From Acidobacteriota bacterium (GTDB lineage: Bacteria; Acidobacteriota; Terriglobia; Acidiferrales; UBA7541), in NCBI GenBank assembly GCA_013289955.1, contig JABCYZ010000027.1, positions 1-64,000 on the forward strand: a stretch of DNA of 64,000 nt, written 5' to 3'. The notes under the pieces were generated by a model. That model did no database searches. It saw only the letters and a list, made by a program, of their open reading frames with translations, and had not been told where the DNA came from. A program made the position numbers and the translations under genes. Each line of letters begins with the position of its first letter. The first letter of the stretch is position 1. Positions 15,249 through 22,176 of this stretch are shown one piece after another.

Positions 15249-16604
15249 CTAAACACCTGTCCGCTTACGGATAGCCTCTAGTTCATCTTTTAAGTCAGGT
15301 TTATTCGCCAACTCAAAGAAATCACCGGGGCTGACTAAATCAGCCCCAAGGTCTGTTTTCCTCTGCTCATCAGGCGTCTGTCCAACCGGGAAAGTCTTGT
15401 TTAGGTCCTCCATCGCTTCGCGAAAGAGTTTCGTCCTCGTCAGTTCGTCGTCAGCCAATTCGCCAAGTCGCGCTCTGGCACAAGCTCGATTGTAGTGAAT
15501 GGCTCTACGATAACGTCCCGGCTCCTCGACAGCCTGCCACTGATTGAGAGTAAGAGCTGTCGTCAACTGATCCACACTGATCTGATAATGCTTGATTGCC
15601 TCCGCTTTATTACCTCTAGTGCGTGCTTCACTTCCTCTAATGTGTTCCACAATCGCTAAATAATACCGAGCCCGCTGTTGGTCTGGATAAAGGGCTAGTG
15701 ATATTTCGAGAAAAGGAGCCGCTTTCTCACTGTCACCTGTCACCACCACTTCCAGATAACCGAGTTCATTCAGCGGTGAGATACTTTTGGGTGCAATCTC
15801 CCTTGCGCGGGATAAATACATACGTGCGCGGGATATGTCGGCGCGGTCGGGTTTGGTTCCTCCACTATTCGCGACCTTTAGGTATTCAGAATTCTCTCGA
15901 GTGTACTTACGGCTATAGTAGCTGCCCAGCATAGTAAAAATCCTCGAAGCATCTTCGCTGAAAGGTTGAAGCGTAAAAAATTCGAATGCTGCGATAGACC
16001 GTTCATAGTGTTCAATCATCACACGATCATTCACGTCGATCTTCTGATAGATATCCCGCCCATATTCAGTGTCAGGAATAAACTCCTGCAATTTATTCGC
16101 AATTTTTCGAATCGCTCCCTGCATGTTGCGAAACAACGGGAATTCCCTGCGGATGTCGTTTAGGTACCGCTGAGTGTCCGCATCGAAACGCTTCAGCTCA
16201 ACATCAACCCTTTTTTCGTATTCCGTCTGCTGTTTCTCCAGACGATTCTCGTACCGCTCAACATCCTGTCCCGTCTTATTTTCCAGCGTAATGAGCCTTC
16301 CGATTGTCTCATCCGCGCGATTCTTAGCCTCTTGAACGTTGAGGTAAGAACCGACACCAAGCGCCAGTCCATAGAGCGTGGACAATCCTAGGAGCAGAGA
16401 AACCAGCGTCTTGAGCTCATCCGCGCTCTTTTCGTAATAATTCAGCTTTTCTCTGAGTATTCTCTCCTGTTGCGACACATCTCGCGGTGGCGCAAGAACT
16501 TCCACATAATTACTCCACCGCATCGAATCCAACAGTAAAACGACGACAAGCAAGAAAGCCGTCGCGATCACCGCGATCCCTAACGCAAGCGTAAGTTTCT
16601 TCAT
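15249..16604 (-). CDS. membrane protein with coiled coil and TPR-like C-terminal domain (island cargo)
   Basis: The product is 451 residues from the ATG at 16604, which has AGGAAA upstream. Residues 1-22 form a first membrane segment, a second lies near 70-90 (LVSLLLGLSTLYGLALGVGSY), then a charged coiled coil (about 95-165) and a helical C-terminal half (about 195-440) with TPR-like A/B helices (ARMYLSRAREIAP, PLNELGYLEVV, AIKHYQISVDQLTTAL, AIHYNRACARAR). It is the only gene in the island flanked by the tRNA-half repeats. The frame continues upstream to 16808, but that part has no protein-like features. Function unknown; the layout suggests a membrane-tethered scaffold or sensor. Confidence 0.75.
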   Translation of the reverse strand: MKKLTLALGIAVIATAFLLVVVLLLDSMRWSNYVEVLAPPRDVSQQERILREKLNYYEKSADELKTLVSLLLGLSTLYGLALGVGSYLNVQEAKNRADETIGRLITLENKTGQDVERYENRLEKQQTEYEKRVDVELKRFDADTQRYLNDIRREFPLFRNMQGAIRKIANKLQEFIPDTEYGRDIYQKIDVNDRVMIEHYERSIAAFEFFTLQPFSEDASRIFTMLGSYYSRKYTRENSEYLKVANSGGTKPDRADISRARMYLSRAREIAPKSISPLNELGYLEVVVTGDSEKAAPFLEISLALYPDQQRARYYLAIVEHIRGSEARTRGNKAEAIKHYQISVDQLTTALTLNQWQAVEEPGRYRRAIHYNRACARARLGELADDELTRTKLFREAMEDLNKTFPVGQTPDEQRKTDLGADLVSPGDFFELANKPDLKDELEAIRKRTGV

Positions 16605-16918
16605 GGCGTCTATTTTCCTGGGAGTTGACGACTGGATTGTACCATCCAGCGCAAAGAGCGGGCAGATCGTGGAGAGTGCCTTAGGCTGGTTGGCGGCCCA
16701 GTCGAGGTTCCGCAAAACTTGGCTCAGGGGAAAGCGATGCCAAGAAGACCTCAATAATTTCTGGATGGGCCATAAGCCACAAACGATGTCGGAAGTGAAC
16801 TCCCGCATGGATGAAGAGCTCGAACCAAGACTCCAGGAAGCGGAAGTAGTCGGCGTCGGATTCGTTGTTCCCGCTTATGCTGCTCCAAGTGCTCCAAAAG
16901 TTCCGGTCCAGCAGCAAG

Positions 16919-16947
16919 TTGCAATCGCAGCGTAAGTGTAGTGAAAT
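16919..16947 (+). promoter_or_regulatory. promoter-like sequence for the intact tRNA-Arg
   Basis: TTGCAA and TGAAAT are separated by 17 bp and lie 18 bp upstream of the tRNA. It differs from the promoter of the truncated copy, as expected if the upstream flank came from the inserted DNA. Confidence 0.35.
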
Positions 16948-16963
16948 AATGGAGTTGTCAACG

Positions 16964-17009
16964 GCGCGCCCGTAGCTCAGTTGGATCAGAGCGTCTGGCT
17001 ACGAACCAG
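16964..17009 (+). repeat. right 46-bp direct repeat (inside intact tRNA-Arg)
   Basis: This copy is identical to 14842-14887 and forms the 5' half of the intact tRNA-Arg gene. Confidence 0.85.
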
Positions 17010-17043
17010 AAGGTCGGGAGTTCGAGTCTCTCCGGGCGCGCCA
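16966..17043 (+). tRNA. tRNA-Arg (anticodon ACG)
   Basis: It has a full cloverleaf: acceptor GCGCCCG/CGGGCGC, D arm, anticodon stem CTGG/CCAG with loop CTACGAA (anticodon ACG), T arm GGGAGTTCGAGTCTCTC, discriminator G and encoded CCA. ACG is the anticodon modified to ICG by TadA, whose gene is at 161-652. The 5' half is duplicated at 14844. Confidence 0.95.
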
Positions 17044-17127
17044 CTTCAGAGCTGTCCCAATTTCGCGGCGCCCGAAGAGTAAGGCCTTCGATGAAGGTTT
17101 CACCAAAGCCGTCGAACGCCCTAACTT

Positions 17128-17405
17128 TCAACTTTCAAATGATACTTCATCGCTGACGATTGGTATATTCTCAGCTTGCGCCTGAGCAATAAGCATACGG
17201 TCAAATGGATCTTTCTGAGGACCAGGCAGAAGTCCGGCCCGAATACCATGCTCTGCAGAGAGGGCAAGTAATTCAAAACCTTCGCGTTCAACTAAGGCAG
17301 AGAAATCCGCCGCCAGGTCAGTCGCAGTCGGCAGTTTTCCCAGCCTGACCTTGATAGCAATTTCCCATGCCGAGGCAGCACTTTCGATACGCAGATCACC
17401 ATTTG
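17128..17405 (-). pseudogene. VapC-like PIN-domain toxin, 5'-truncated
   Basis: Reading on the minus strand gives the C-terminal two thirds of a VapC ribonuclease: SAASAWEIAIKVRLGKLP (with the conserved Glu), ALSAEHGIRAG, DPFDRMLIAQA (acidic residue) and PIVSDEVSF, ending at the TGA at 17130-17128. The N-terminal segment that should carry the first catalytic Asp (LLDTH-type) is absent upstream in any frame, and no VapB antitoxin is seen. It is therefore a remnant. It lies 85 bp downstream of the tRNA-Arg, a typical place for gene debris. Confidence 0.75.
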
Positions 17406-17529
17406 CCCAAGAAAAGTTCCGAAACCCCTGCCTGGGCGCGCCCCTTCTTCTGTTTTAGTTTTCCTCCAAAAGCAAATCGAAGTACACTCCGCAAGCCGAA
17501 TGTTAACGGCAGCTGGGCCCAAACAGAAT

Positions 17530-18579
17530 ATGAATGGAATCGATCTTCGCACGACGCCGCATCGCCGCTGGAATCCGCTGCTGCGCGAGTGGGTCCTGGT
17601 CTCGCCGCATCGCACCCAGCGGCCTTGGCTGGGGAAAGTCGACAAGACCGCGCCCGCGCCGGCCATCGAGTACGATCCTGAATGCTATCTGTGTCCGGGC
17701 AATGTGCGTGCGGAAGGATTGCGGAATCCTGCGTACACCGAGACATTTGTTTTCGATAATGATTACCCTGCGATGCTGCCGAATGTTGATTCGAACGAGA
17801 TGGACGAAGCAGGGTTGATCGTTGCGCGCGTGGAAAGGGGGATTTGCCGCGTAGTGTGTTTTTCGCCGCGACACGATTTGACGATACCTCGGATGCAGCA
17901 GGACGAAGTGCGGCGGGTTGTCGAGGTGTGGACACAGCAATACAAGGAATTGGGAGAGGTGCCCTGGGTGAAGCACGTGCAAATCTTTGAGAATCGCGGT
18001 GCGCTGATGGGTGCGAGCAATCCTCATCCGCACGGCCAGATTTGGGCGAACGGTGAAGTGCCGAATATCCCGGTGCGAGAACAAGCGGCGATGCGTGCGT
18101 TTTTGGCAGGCAATGGGAAATGCTTGCTGTGCGAATACCTGCGGCTGGAAATCAAGGATGGCGAGCGCATCGTTTGCGAGAATGAGGGGTTTGTGGCGCT
18201 CGTGCCGTACTGGGCCGTGTGGCCGTTTGAAACGATGATTTTAAGCCGCCGACACACGGCGAGCCTCGTGGAGTTGGAGGGTAAGGAGCAATCCGCTCTC
18301 GCCGATATCCTTCGAAGACTGACCATTCGTTTCGATAATTTATTCGAGACGGCCTTTCCTTATTCGATGGGCTTTCACCAAGAGCCCACGGACGGCGAGA
18401 ATCATCCGGAGTTTCATTTCCACGCGCATTATTTTCCGCCGCTCCTGCGTTCCGCCACGGTGCAGAAGTTTATGGTGGGATATGAGCTCCTTGCCGGTCC
18501 GCAGCGTGACATCACAGCCGAAGGCGCGGCCGCGAGGTTGAGAAACTTGTCGGAAACGCACTATCTTGATGGCCACTGA
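17530..18579 (+). CDS. galT: galactose-1-phosphate uridylyltransferase
   Basis: The product is 349 residues from the ATG at 17530. Canonical GalT motifs are present: CYLCPGN zinc-type Cys pair, VFDNDYPAM, the nucleophile motif NPHPHGQIWA with HPHGQ intact, CLLCEYL in the C-terminal half, and the later HFHAHYFPP histidine cluster. It transfers UMP between UDP-glucose and galactose-1-phosphate in the Leloir pathway. It precedes a fucose-catabolic-type trio, consistent with a role in using galactose released from plant polysaccharides. An in-frame ATG at 17500 is a less likely start. It is clearly more canonical than the paralogue at 1163. Confidence 0.9.
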   Translation: MNGIDLRTTPHRRWNPLLREWVLVSPHRTQRPWLGKVDKTAPAPAIEYDPECYLCPGNVRAEGLRNPAYTETFVFDNDYPAMLPNVDSNEMDEAGLIVARVERGICRVVCFSPRHDLTIPRMQQDEVRRVVEVWTQQYKELGEVPWVKHVQIFENRGALMGASNPHPHGQIWANGEVPNIPVREQAAMRAFLAGNGKCLLCEYLRLEIKDGERIVCENEGFVALVPYWAVWPFETMILSRRHTASLVELEGKEQSALADILRRLTIRFDNLFETAFPYSMGFHQEPTDGENHPEFHFHAHYFPPLLRSATVQKFMVGYELLAGPQRDITAEGAAARLRNLSETHYLDGH

Positions 18580-18623
18580 GCAGGCCATAAGCGCGATAGA
18601 ACTGAGATTGAAGGCGGTTCCAG

Positions 18624-19406
18624 ATGGACTTGCAGCTTAAGGACAGGATTGTCCTGATTACTGGCGGGGCCAAGGGGATCGGCGAGGCCATCACACGAGG
18701 CTGCGCGCGCGAGGGCGCGATACCCGTCTTCGTTGACAAGGATGCCGAGGCAGGGAAGCGGCTCCAGGCCGAACTGGTGGTTGCCGGCTCAACCTGCAGT
18801 TTTATCTCTGCGGATGTGCTGTCGGTGGAAAATTGCCGCGTAGCCGTCGAGCAAACGCTGAAGGAGTACGGGCGGCTGGATGTTCTTGTGAACAATGTCG
18901 GGGCGAACGACAATGTGGGACTCGAGAGCGGCAGCCCCGAGAAATTTGTGAGTTCTCTGCGTCTCAATCTGTTTCATTATTACAACGTGGCGCACTTTGC
19001 CTTGCCGGCGCTGAAGAAATCGCAGGGCTGCATTCTGAATATTGCGTCGAAAGTCGCAGTAACGGGGCAAGGCGGGACTTCCGGATATGCGTCGGCGAAG
19101 GGCGCGGTTCTTTCCTTGACGCGGGATTGGGCCGCAGAATTGCTTCCCTGCGGGATACGAGTGAACGCGGTGGTCCCGGCAGAAGTGAGTACCCCGCTCT
19201 ACAAGCAGTGGGTCAGCACGTTTCCGAATCCCGGAGAAAAGCTTGCGCACATCGTCTCGAAAATACCGCTGGGCAAGCGGATGACGCTGCCCGCTGAAAT
19301 CGCGGCGATGGCCCTGTTTCTGATTTCGCCGCAAGCGGCGCACATCACCGGCGAGCACGTGTTCGTTGACGGCGGGTATACTCATCTCGACCGTGCTTTG
19401 ACTTAA
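18624..19406 (+). CDS. SDR oxidoreductase, L-fucose dehydrogenase-like
   Basis: This 260-residue classical short-chain dehydrogenase has the cofactor motif GGAKGIG (14-20), NNVG (90-93), catalytic Ser142, Tyr155 and Lys159 (YASAK), and a C-terminal HVFVDGGYTH. The acidic residue after strand 2 (VDKD) favours NAD. The two following genes encode a rhamnose/fucose mutarotase and an alpha-L-fucosidase, so oxidation of L-fucose to L-fuconolactone is the likely role. That assignment rests on context plus family resemblance; other sugar dehydrogenases cannot be excluded. Confidence 0.75.
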   Translation: MDLQLKDRIVLITGGAKGIGEAITRGCAREGAIPVFVDKDAEAGKRLQAELVVAGSTCSFISADVLSVENCRVAVEQTLKEYGRLDVLVNNVGANDNVGLESGSPEKFVSSLRLNLFHYYNVAHFALPALKKSQGCILNIASKVAVTGQGGTSGYASAKGAVLSLTRDWAAELLPCGIRVNAVVPAEVSTPLYKQWVSTFPNPGEKLAHIVSKIPLGKRMTLPAEIAAMALFLISPQAAHITGEHVFVDGGYTHLDRALT

Positions 19407-19475
19407 TCCGGAGCAAGCGAAAGGGCGGAATCCGGGCGGGTCCGGCGGGGAATCCGCTGGCATTCTCGAGGCAAA

Positions 19476-19814
19476 ATGAATCGACGTTATTGTCTGACCC
19501 TGGATTTGAGGGACGATCGAAAGCTAATCGCGGAGTATAGGCGCCACCACGAGAAAATCTGGCCGGAGATCACGCAGAGCATCAAGGACGCCGGAATCGA
19601 AGACATGGAGATCTATTTGCTCGGCACGCGCATGTTCATGGTCATGGAGGTGAACGAGCGATTTTCCTTCGATACGAAAATGAAAGCGGATCGTGAAAAT
19701 CCTAAGGTACGCGAGTGGGAAGAGTTGATGTGGAAATTTCAAGCGCCGCTTCCGGAGGCCAAGCCAGGAGAAAAATGGCTGCTGATGGAAAAAATATTCA
19801 AGCTTGAAAAGTGA
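19476..19814 (+). CDS. L-rhamnose/L-fucose mutarotase family protein
   Basis: This 112-residue ferredoxin-like alpha/beta barrel belongs to the RhaM/COG3254 family. The conserved HHEKIWPEI (about 24-32), GIEDMEIYLLG, MFMVMEV and EWEELMWKFQAPLP segments include the active-site His and the Tyr/Trp residues of the fold. The enzyme interconverts alpha and beta anomers of the deoxysugar. Next to a fucose-dehydrogenase-like SDR and a fucosidase, fucose is the more likely substrate. Its end lies 92 bp upstream of the preferred fucosidase start. Confidence 0.85.
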   Translation: MNRRYCLTLDLRDDRKLIAEYRRHHEKIWPEITQSIKDAGIEDMEIYLLGTRMFMVMEVNERFSFDTKMKADRENPKVREWEELMWKFQAPLPEAKPGEKWLLMEKIFKLEK

Positions 19815-19905
19815 CTGTGAAGAGACGATCATTCGTCGGCTTGCTCCGGAACTTCGAGCCGCGAACGGTGGTTCATTTCTGCCCATATTTGAGGAGGCTG
19901 ACGTC

Positions 19906-21273
19906 ATGGGACCAAATCGTATTCCACGGCGCGATTGGCTGTTAGGCACGAGCGCCTCGCTTCTCGCGCTCGGTTCTTCTTCGACTGCCGCAGCAGCGCT
20001 CGGGCAGCCTGAGGCCCCATCCTTCGGGCCGCAAGCTGCTTCTGACACGGAGGATGCCGATCGCGTTCGCCGGATGAAGTGGTGGCATGAAGCGCGTTTT
20101 GGCATGTTCATTCATTGGGGCCTCTATAGCGTGCTGGGCCGGCACGAATGGGTGATGGAGGAAGAGGGCATTCCCGTGAGTGAGTACGAACTGCTGGCGA
20201 AGCGCTTTCAGCCACAGCCTAACGCTGCTCGCGCGTGGGCCAGGCTGGCCAAGGCCGCCGGACAGAAATACATGGTGATGACGACCAAGCATCACGAGGG
20301 CTTCTGCAATTTCGATACGAAGTTGACCAACTATTGCGCACCGAAGCAAGGGCCCGGCCGCGATCTGGTACGCGAGTATGTGGAAGCGGCGCGAGCCGAA
20401 GGGATGCACGTAGGCTTCTACTATTCGCTGATGGACTGGCATCATCCCGACGGCGCGCGATGCGCTACGGATCCGGAGGCTCGAAAACGTTTCGTGGAAT
20501 ATACACACGGCCTCATCCGCGAATTGATGACCAACTATGGAAAAATCGATGTGCTCTGGTACGACGTGGATTGGCCGCTCGATGCCGCGCAATGGGAGTC
20601 CGAGCGCATGAACAAGATGGTTTTCGGGCTTCAGCCGGACATCATCGTGGACAATCGCAACGGCTTGCCGGGAGATTTCTCAACGCCAGAACAGGAAATT
20701 GTCGCGGAGAAGGGAAGCCGGTCGTGGGAAAGCTGCATGACGCTGAACGATAGCTGGGGCTACCAGCGCGCCGACGACAATTGGAAGAGCCCGAAAACCG
20801 TCATTCGGAATCTTGTTTCTTGTTCGCGGGACGGCGGGAACTATCTTTTGAATATTGGTCCGAAGCCGGACGGCTCGATTCCAGAGGATTCCGTGCGCGT
20901 GTTGACCGAAGTAGGGCAGTGGATGTCGCGCAATGGGGGTTCCGTCCATACCCTGGATCGTTGTCAGGTGCACGCCTCGGAGTTCGCCGGTTTTACGCGC
21001 CAGGGCAACACGCTCTATATGCATGTTTATTTCTGGCCGGGGGACACGGTGGCGCTCGCGGGTTTGATGACGAAGGTAAAATCGGCGCGACTTTTTGCTA
21101 CCGGCCAAGAGGTTAAATTCGAACAGGACCTCTTTCGCGTACGGTTTATGGGCCTGCCGAGCGATGCGCCCGATCATCCGCTGACCACGCTGGCGATTGA
21201 ATGCGAATCGGAGCCAATCCAGAACACCAGATTCGTTCGAACGGATCGTCCGCGCAACGGCGTTGGCGTCTAG
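19906..21273 (+). CDS. alpha-L-fucosidase (GH29), Tat-type signal
   Basis: From the ATG at 19906 (GAGGAGG upstream) the product is 455 residues. The N-terminus RIPRRDWLLGTSASLLALG looks like a twin-arginine signal, so export to the periplasm is likely. GH29 motifs follow: WWHEARFGMFIHWGLYS, KYMVMTTKHHEGF, EYVEAARAEGMHVGFYYS, DVLWYDVDWP with the probable nucleophile Asp, and NYLLNIGPKPDG. It removes terminal alpha-L-fucose from xyloglucan, pectin or glycans. The start is preferred to the upstream in-frame ATG at 19804, which overlaps the mutarotase gene. Confidence 0.92.
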   Translation: MGPNRIPRRDWLLGTSASLLALGSSSTAAAALGQPEAPSFGPQAASDTEDADRVRRMKWWHEARFGMFIHWGLYSVLGRHEWVMEEEGIPVSEYELLAKRFQPQPNAARAWARLAKAAGQKYMVMTTKHHEGFCNFDTKLTNYCAPKQGPGRDLVREYVEAARAEGMHVGFYYSLMDWHHPDGARCATDPEARKRFVEYTHGLIRELMTNYGKIDVLWYDVDWPLDAAQWESERMNKMVFGLQPDIIVDNRNGLPGDFSTPEQEIVAEKGSRSWESCMTLNDSWGYQRADDNWKSPKTVIRNLVSCSRDGGNYLLNIGPKPDGSIPEDSVRVLTEVGQWMSRNGGSVHTLDRCQVHASEFAGFTRQGNTLYMHVYFWPGDTVALAGLMTKVKSARLFATGQEVKFEQDLFRVRFMGLPSDAPDHPLTTLAIECESEPIQNTRFVRTDRPRNGVGV

Positions 21274-21289
21274 CCGGCGCTTTTTCTTG

Positions 21290-21507
21290 CTAGCCGCAAG
21301 CGCGTGCAGAGATGCCCGCGTCGCGCGCTCCACTTGTGACCATCGCGTCGGCTTGCGCCCGCACGGAGGCATCATCGATTTTTCGAGCAAAATGGTTCCA
21401 GCTACTCCAGCCCATAGGCGGCGTGGCGGCGACAACCGAAGTCTGGGCCCCGCCCCCCGGGTCACCAAGAGCAGCAGCAAGCCGATTGAGCCCCCCGTGT
21501 GACCCAT
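21290..21507 (-). pseudogene. GH27 alpha-galactosidase remnant, frameshifted and truncated
   Basis: On the minus strand an ATG at 21507 starts a signal-peptide-like run (GLLLLLVTRG), but the mature N-terminus of a GH27 enzyme (ATPPMGWSSWNHF, then ASVRAQADAMVTSG and RDAG) continues in a different frame. The two parts are joined across a G/C homopolymer stretch near 21445-21460, so one frameshift separates them. Similarity ends around 21317; more than 300 residues of the usual alpha-galactosidase are missing. It faces the fucosidase gene tail to tail, and the truncation lies just beyond the fucosidase stop. Confidence 0.75.
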
Positions 21508-21696
21508 GGCCGTACTTGTACCCAACTCTCCCCCGAATGCCGTCAACGCGTGCCAGCCAATTCCTTGATTGCCTGGCAGAGGCCATTCCCCGTTTGGTTA
21601 GTGGCTAGATAGAGACTGTAGGTATATCTACTAGATTGACGGTTTACGTGCTGAGGGTTACTACTACGTTGCCCCATGCCTAAAGGAGGCTGCCCT

Positions 21697-21933
21697 ATGG
21701 AACGCTTCTTAATTTGCAGCAACCCTAAATGTCACTTTGTCCTAGACCGCCGCATCAACGGCGGATCATCGGATGGCGCGCAGCTCATCTTGAAGAAATG
21801 CCCAGCGTGCGGCGGCGGTTGGTCCTCCACATGCCCGTCATGCGCGCATGCCCTGGCCGTGAAACTGGTGGCCGGGCTTCCTCAATCCGTTTGTTGTGAT
21901 CGCAAGCTGGCTGCCCGTGCCAGGGCCGCCTAG
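21697..21933 (+). CDS. small zinc-ribbon protein
   Basis: The ATG at 21697 has a strong AAAGGAGG ribosome-binding site. The 78-residue product has three Cys pairs, CSNPKC (8-13), CPAC and CPSC, which form one or two zinc ribbons, then a hydrophobic helix and a basic C-terminal tail. Such proteins are often general nucleic-acid or protein binders. An upstream in-frame ATG (21676) overlaps the ribosome-binding site and is unlikely. It appears monocistronic, with no clear gene for about 240 bp after it. Confidence 0.6.
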   Translation: MERFLICSNPKCHFVLDRRINGGSSDGAQLILKKCPACGGGWSSTCPSCAHALAVKLVAGLPQSVCCDRKLAARARAA

Positions 21934-22176
21934 TTTCCACTGACCAAAGGGCCAAAGGCCGTTCGAACTTGGGGAGAGGTCTGGCGGGTCAAGTGAGCCC
22001 AAAGTACTTGAAGGGCGCAATTCGTAAGGCGCGGCGTTTGCCACATGCACATGGGTGGGGCAGTGTTCAGGCTAGGCTCAGGGCAATCTCGTGAATTTTG
22101 ATGCTGAAATGAAGGATACCCCATCCGCGGCTCCCGCGGGGACGACCCGCGTCACTGCCGTGAGGCCGCCGGACGT

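Larger units (their letters stand above)
14842..17009. mobile_element. putative 2.1-kb island in the tRNA-Arg(ACG) gene
   Basis: A 46-bp perfect repeat of the tRNA 5' half flanks one minus-strand gene (15249-16604) whose codon use looks more AT-rich than its neighbours. The intact tRNA is rebuilt at the right end. No integrase, transposase or inverted terminal repeats are visible, so it is at best a decayed or satellite element; a simple duplication followed by insertion is also possible. The 360 bp from 14888 to 15248 hold no convincing gene. Confidence 0.4.

Noticed and set aside
15149..15252. Two tiny overlapping frames (20 and 14 codons, joined by ATGA) inside the tRNA island
   Set aside because: Too short to support as genes; no clear ribosome-binding site. 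They may be debris of a lost gene.
16603..16935. Plus-strand frame of about 110 codons before the intact tRNA-Arg
   Set aside because: Overlaps the upstream region of the island gene, no ribosome-binding site, no recognisable domain; only its last 40 residues look mildly protein-like.
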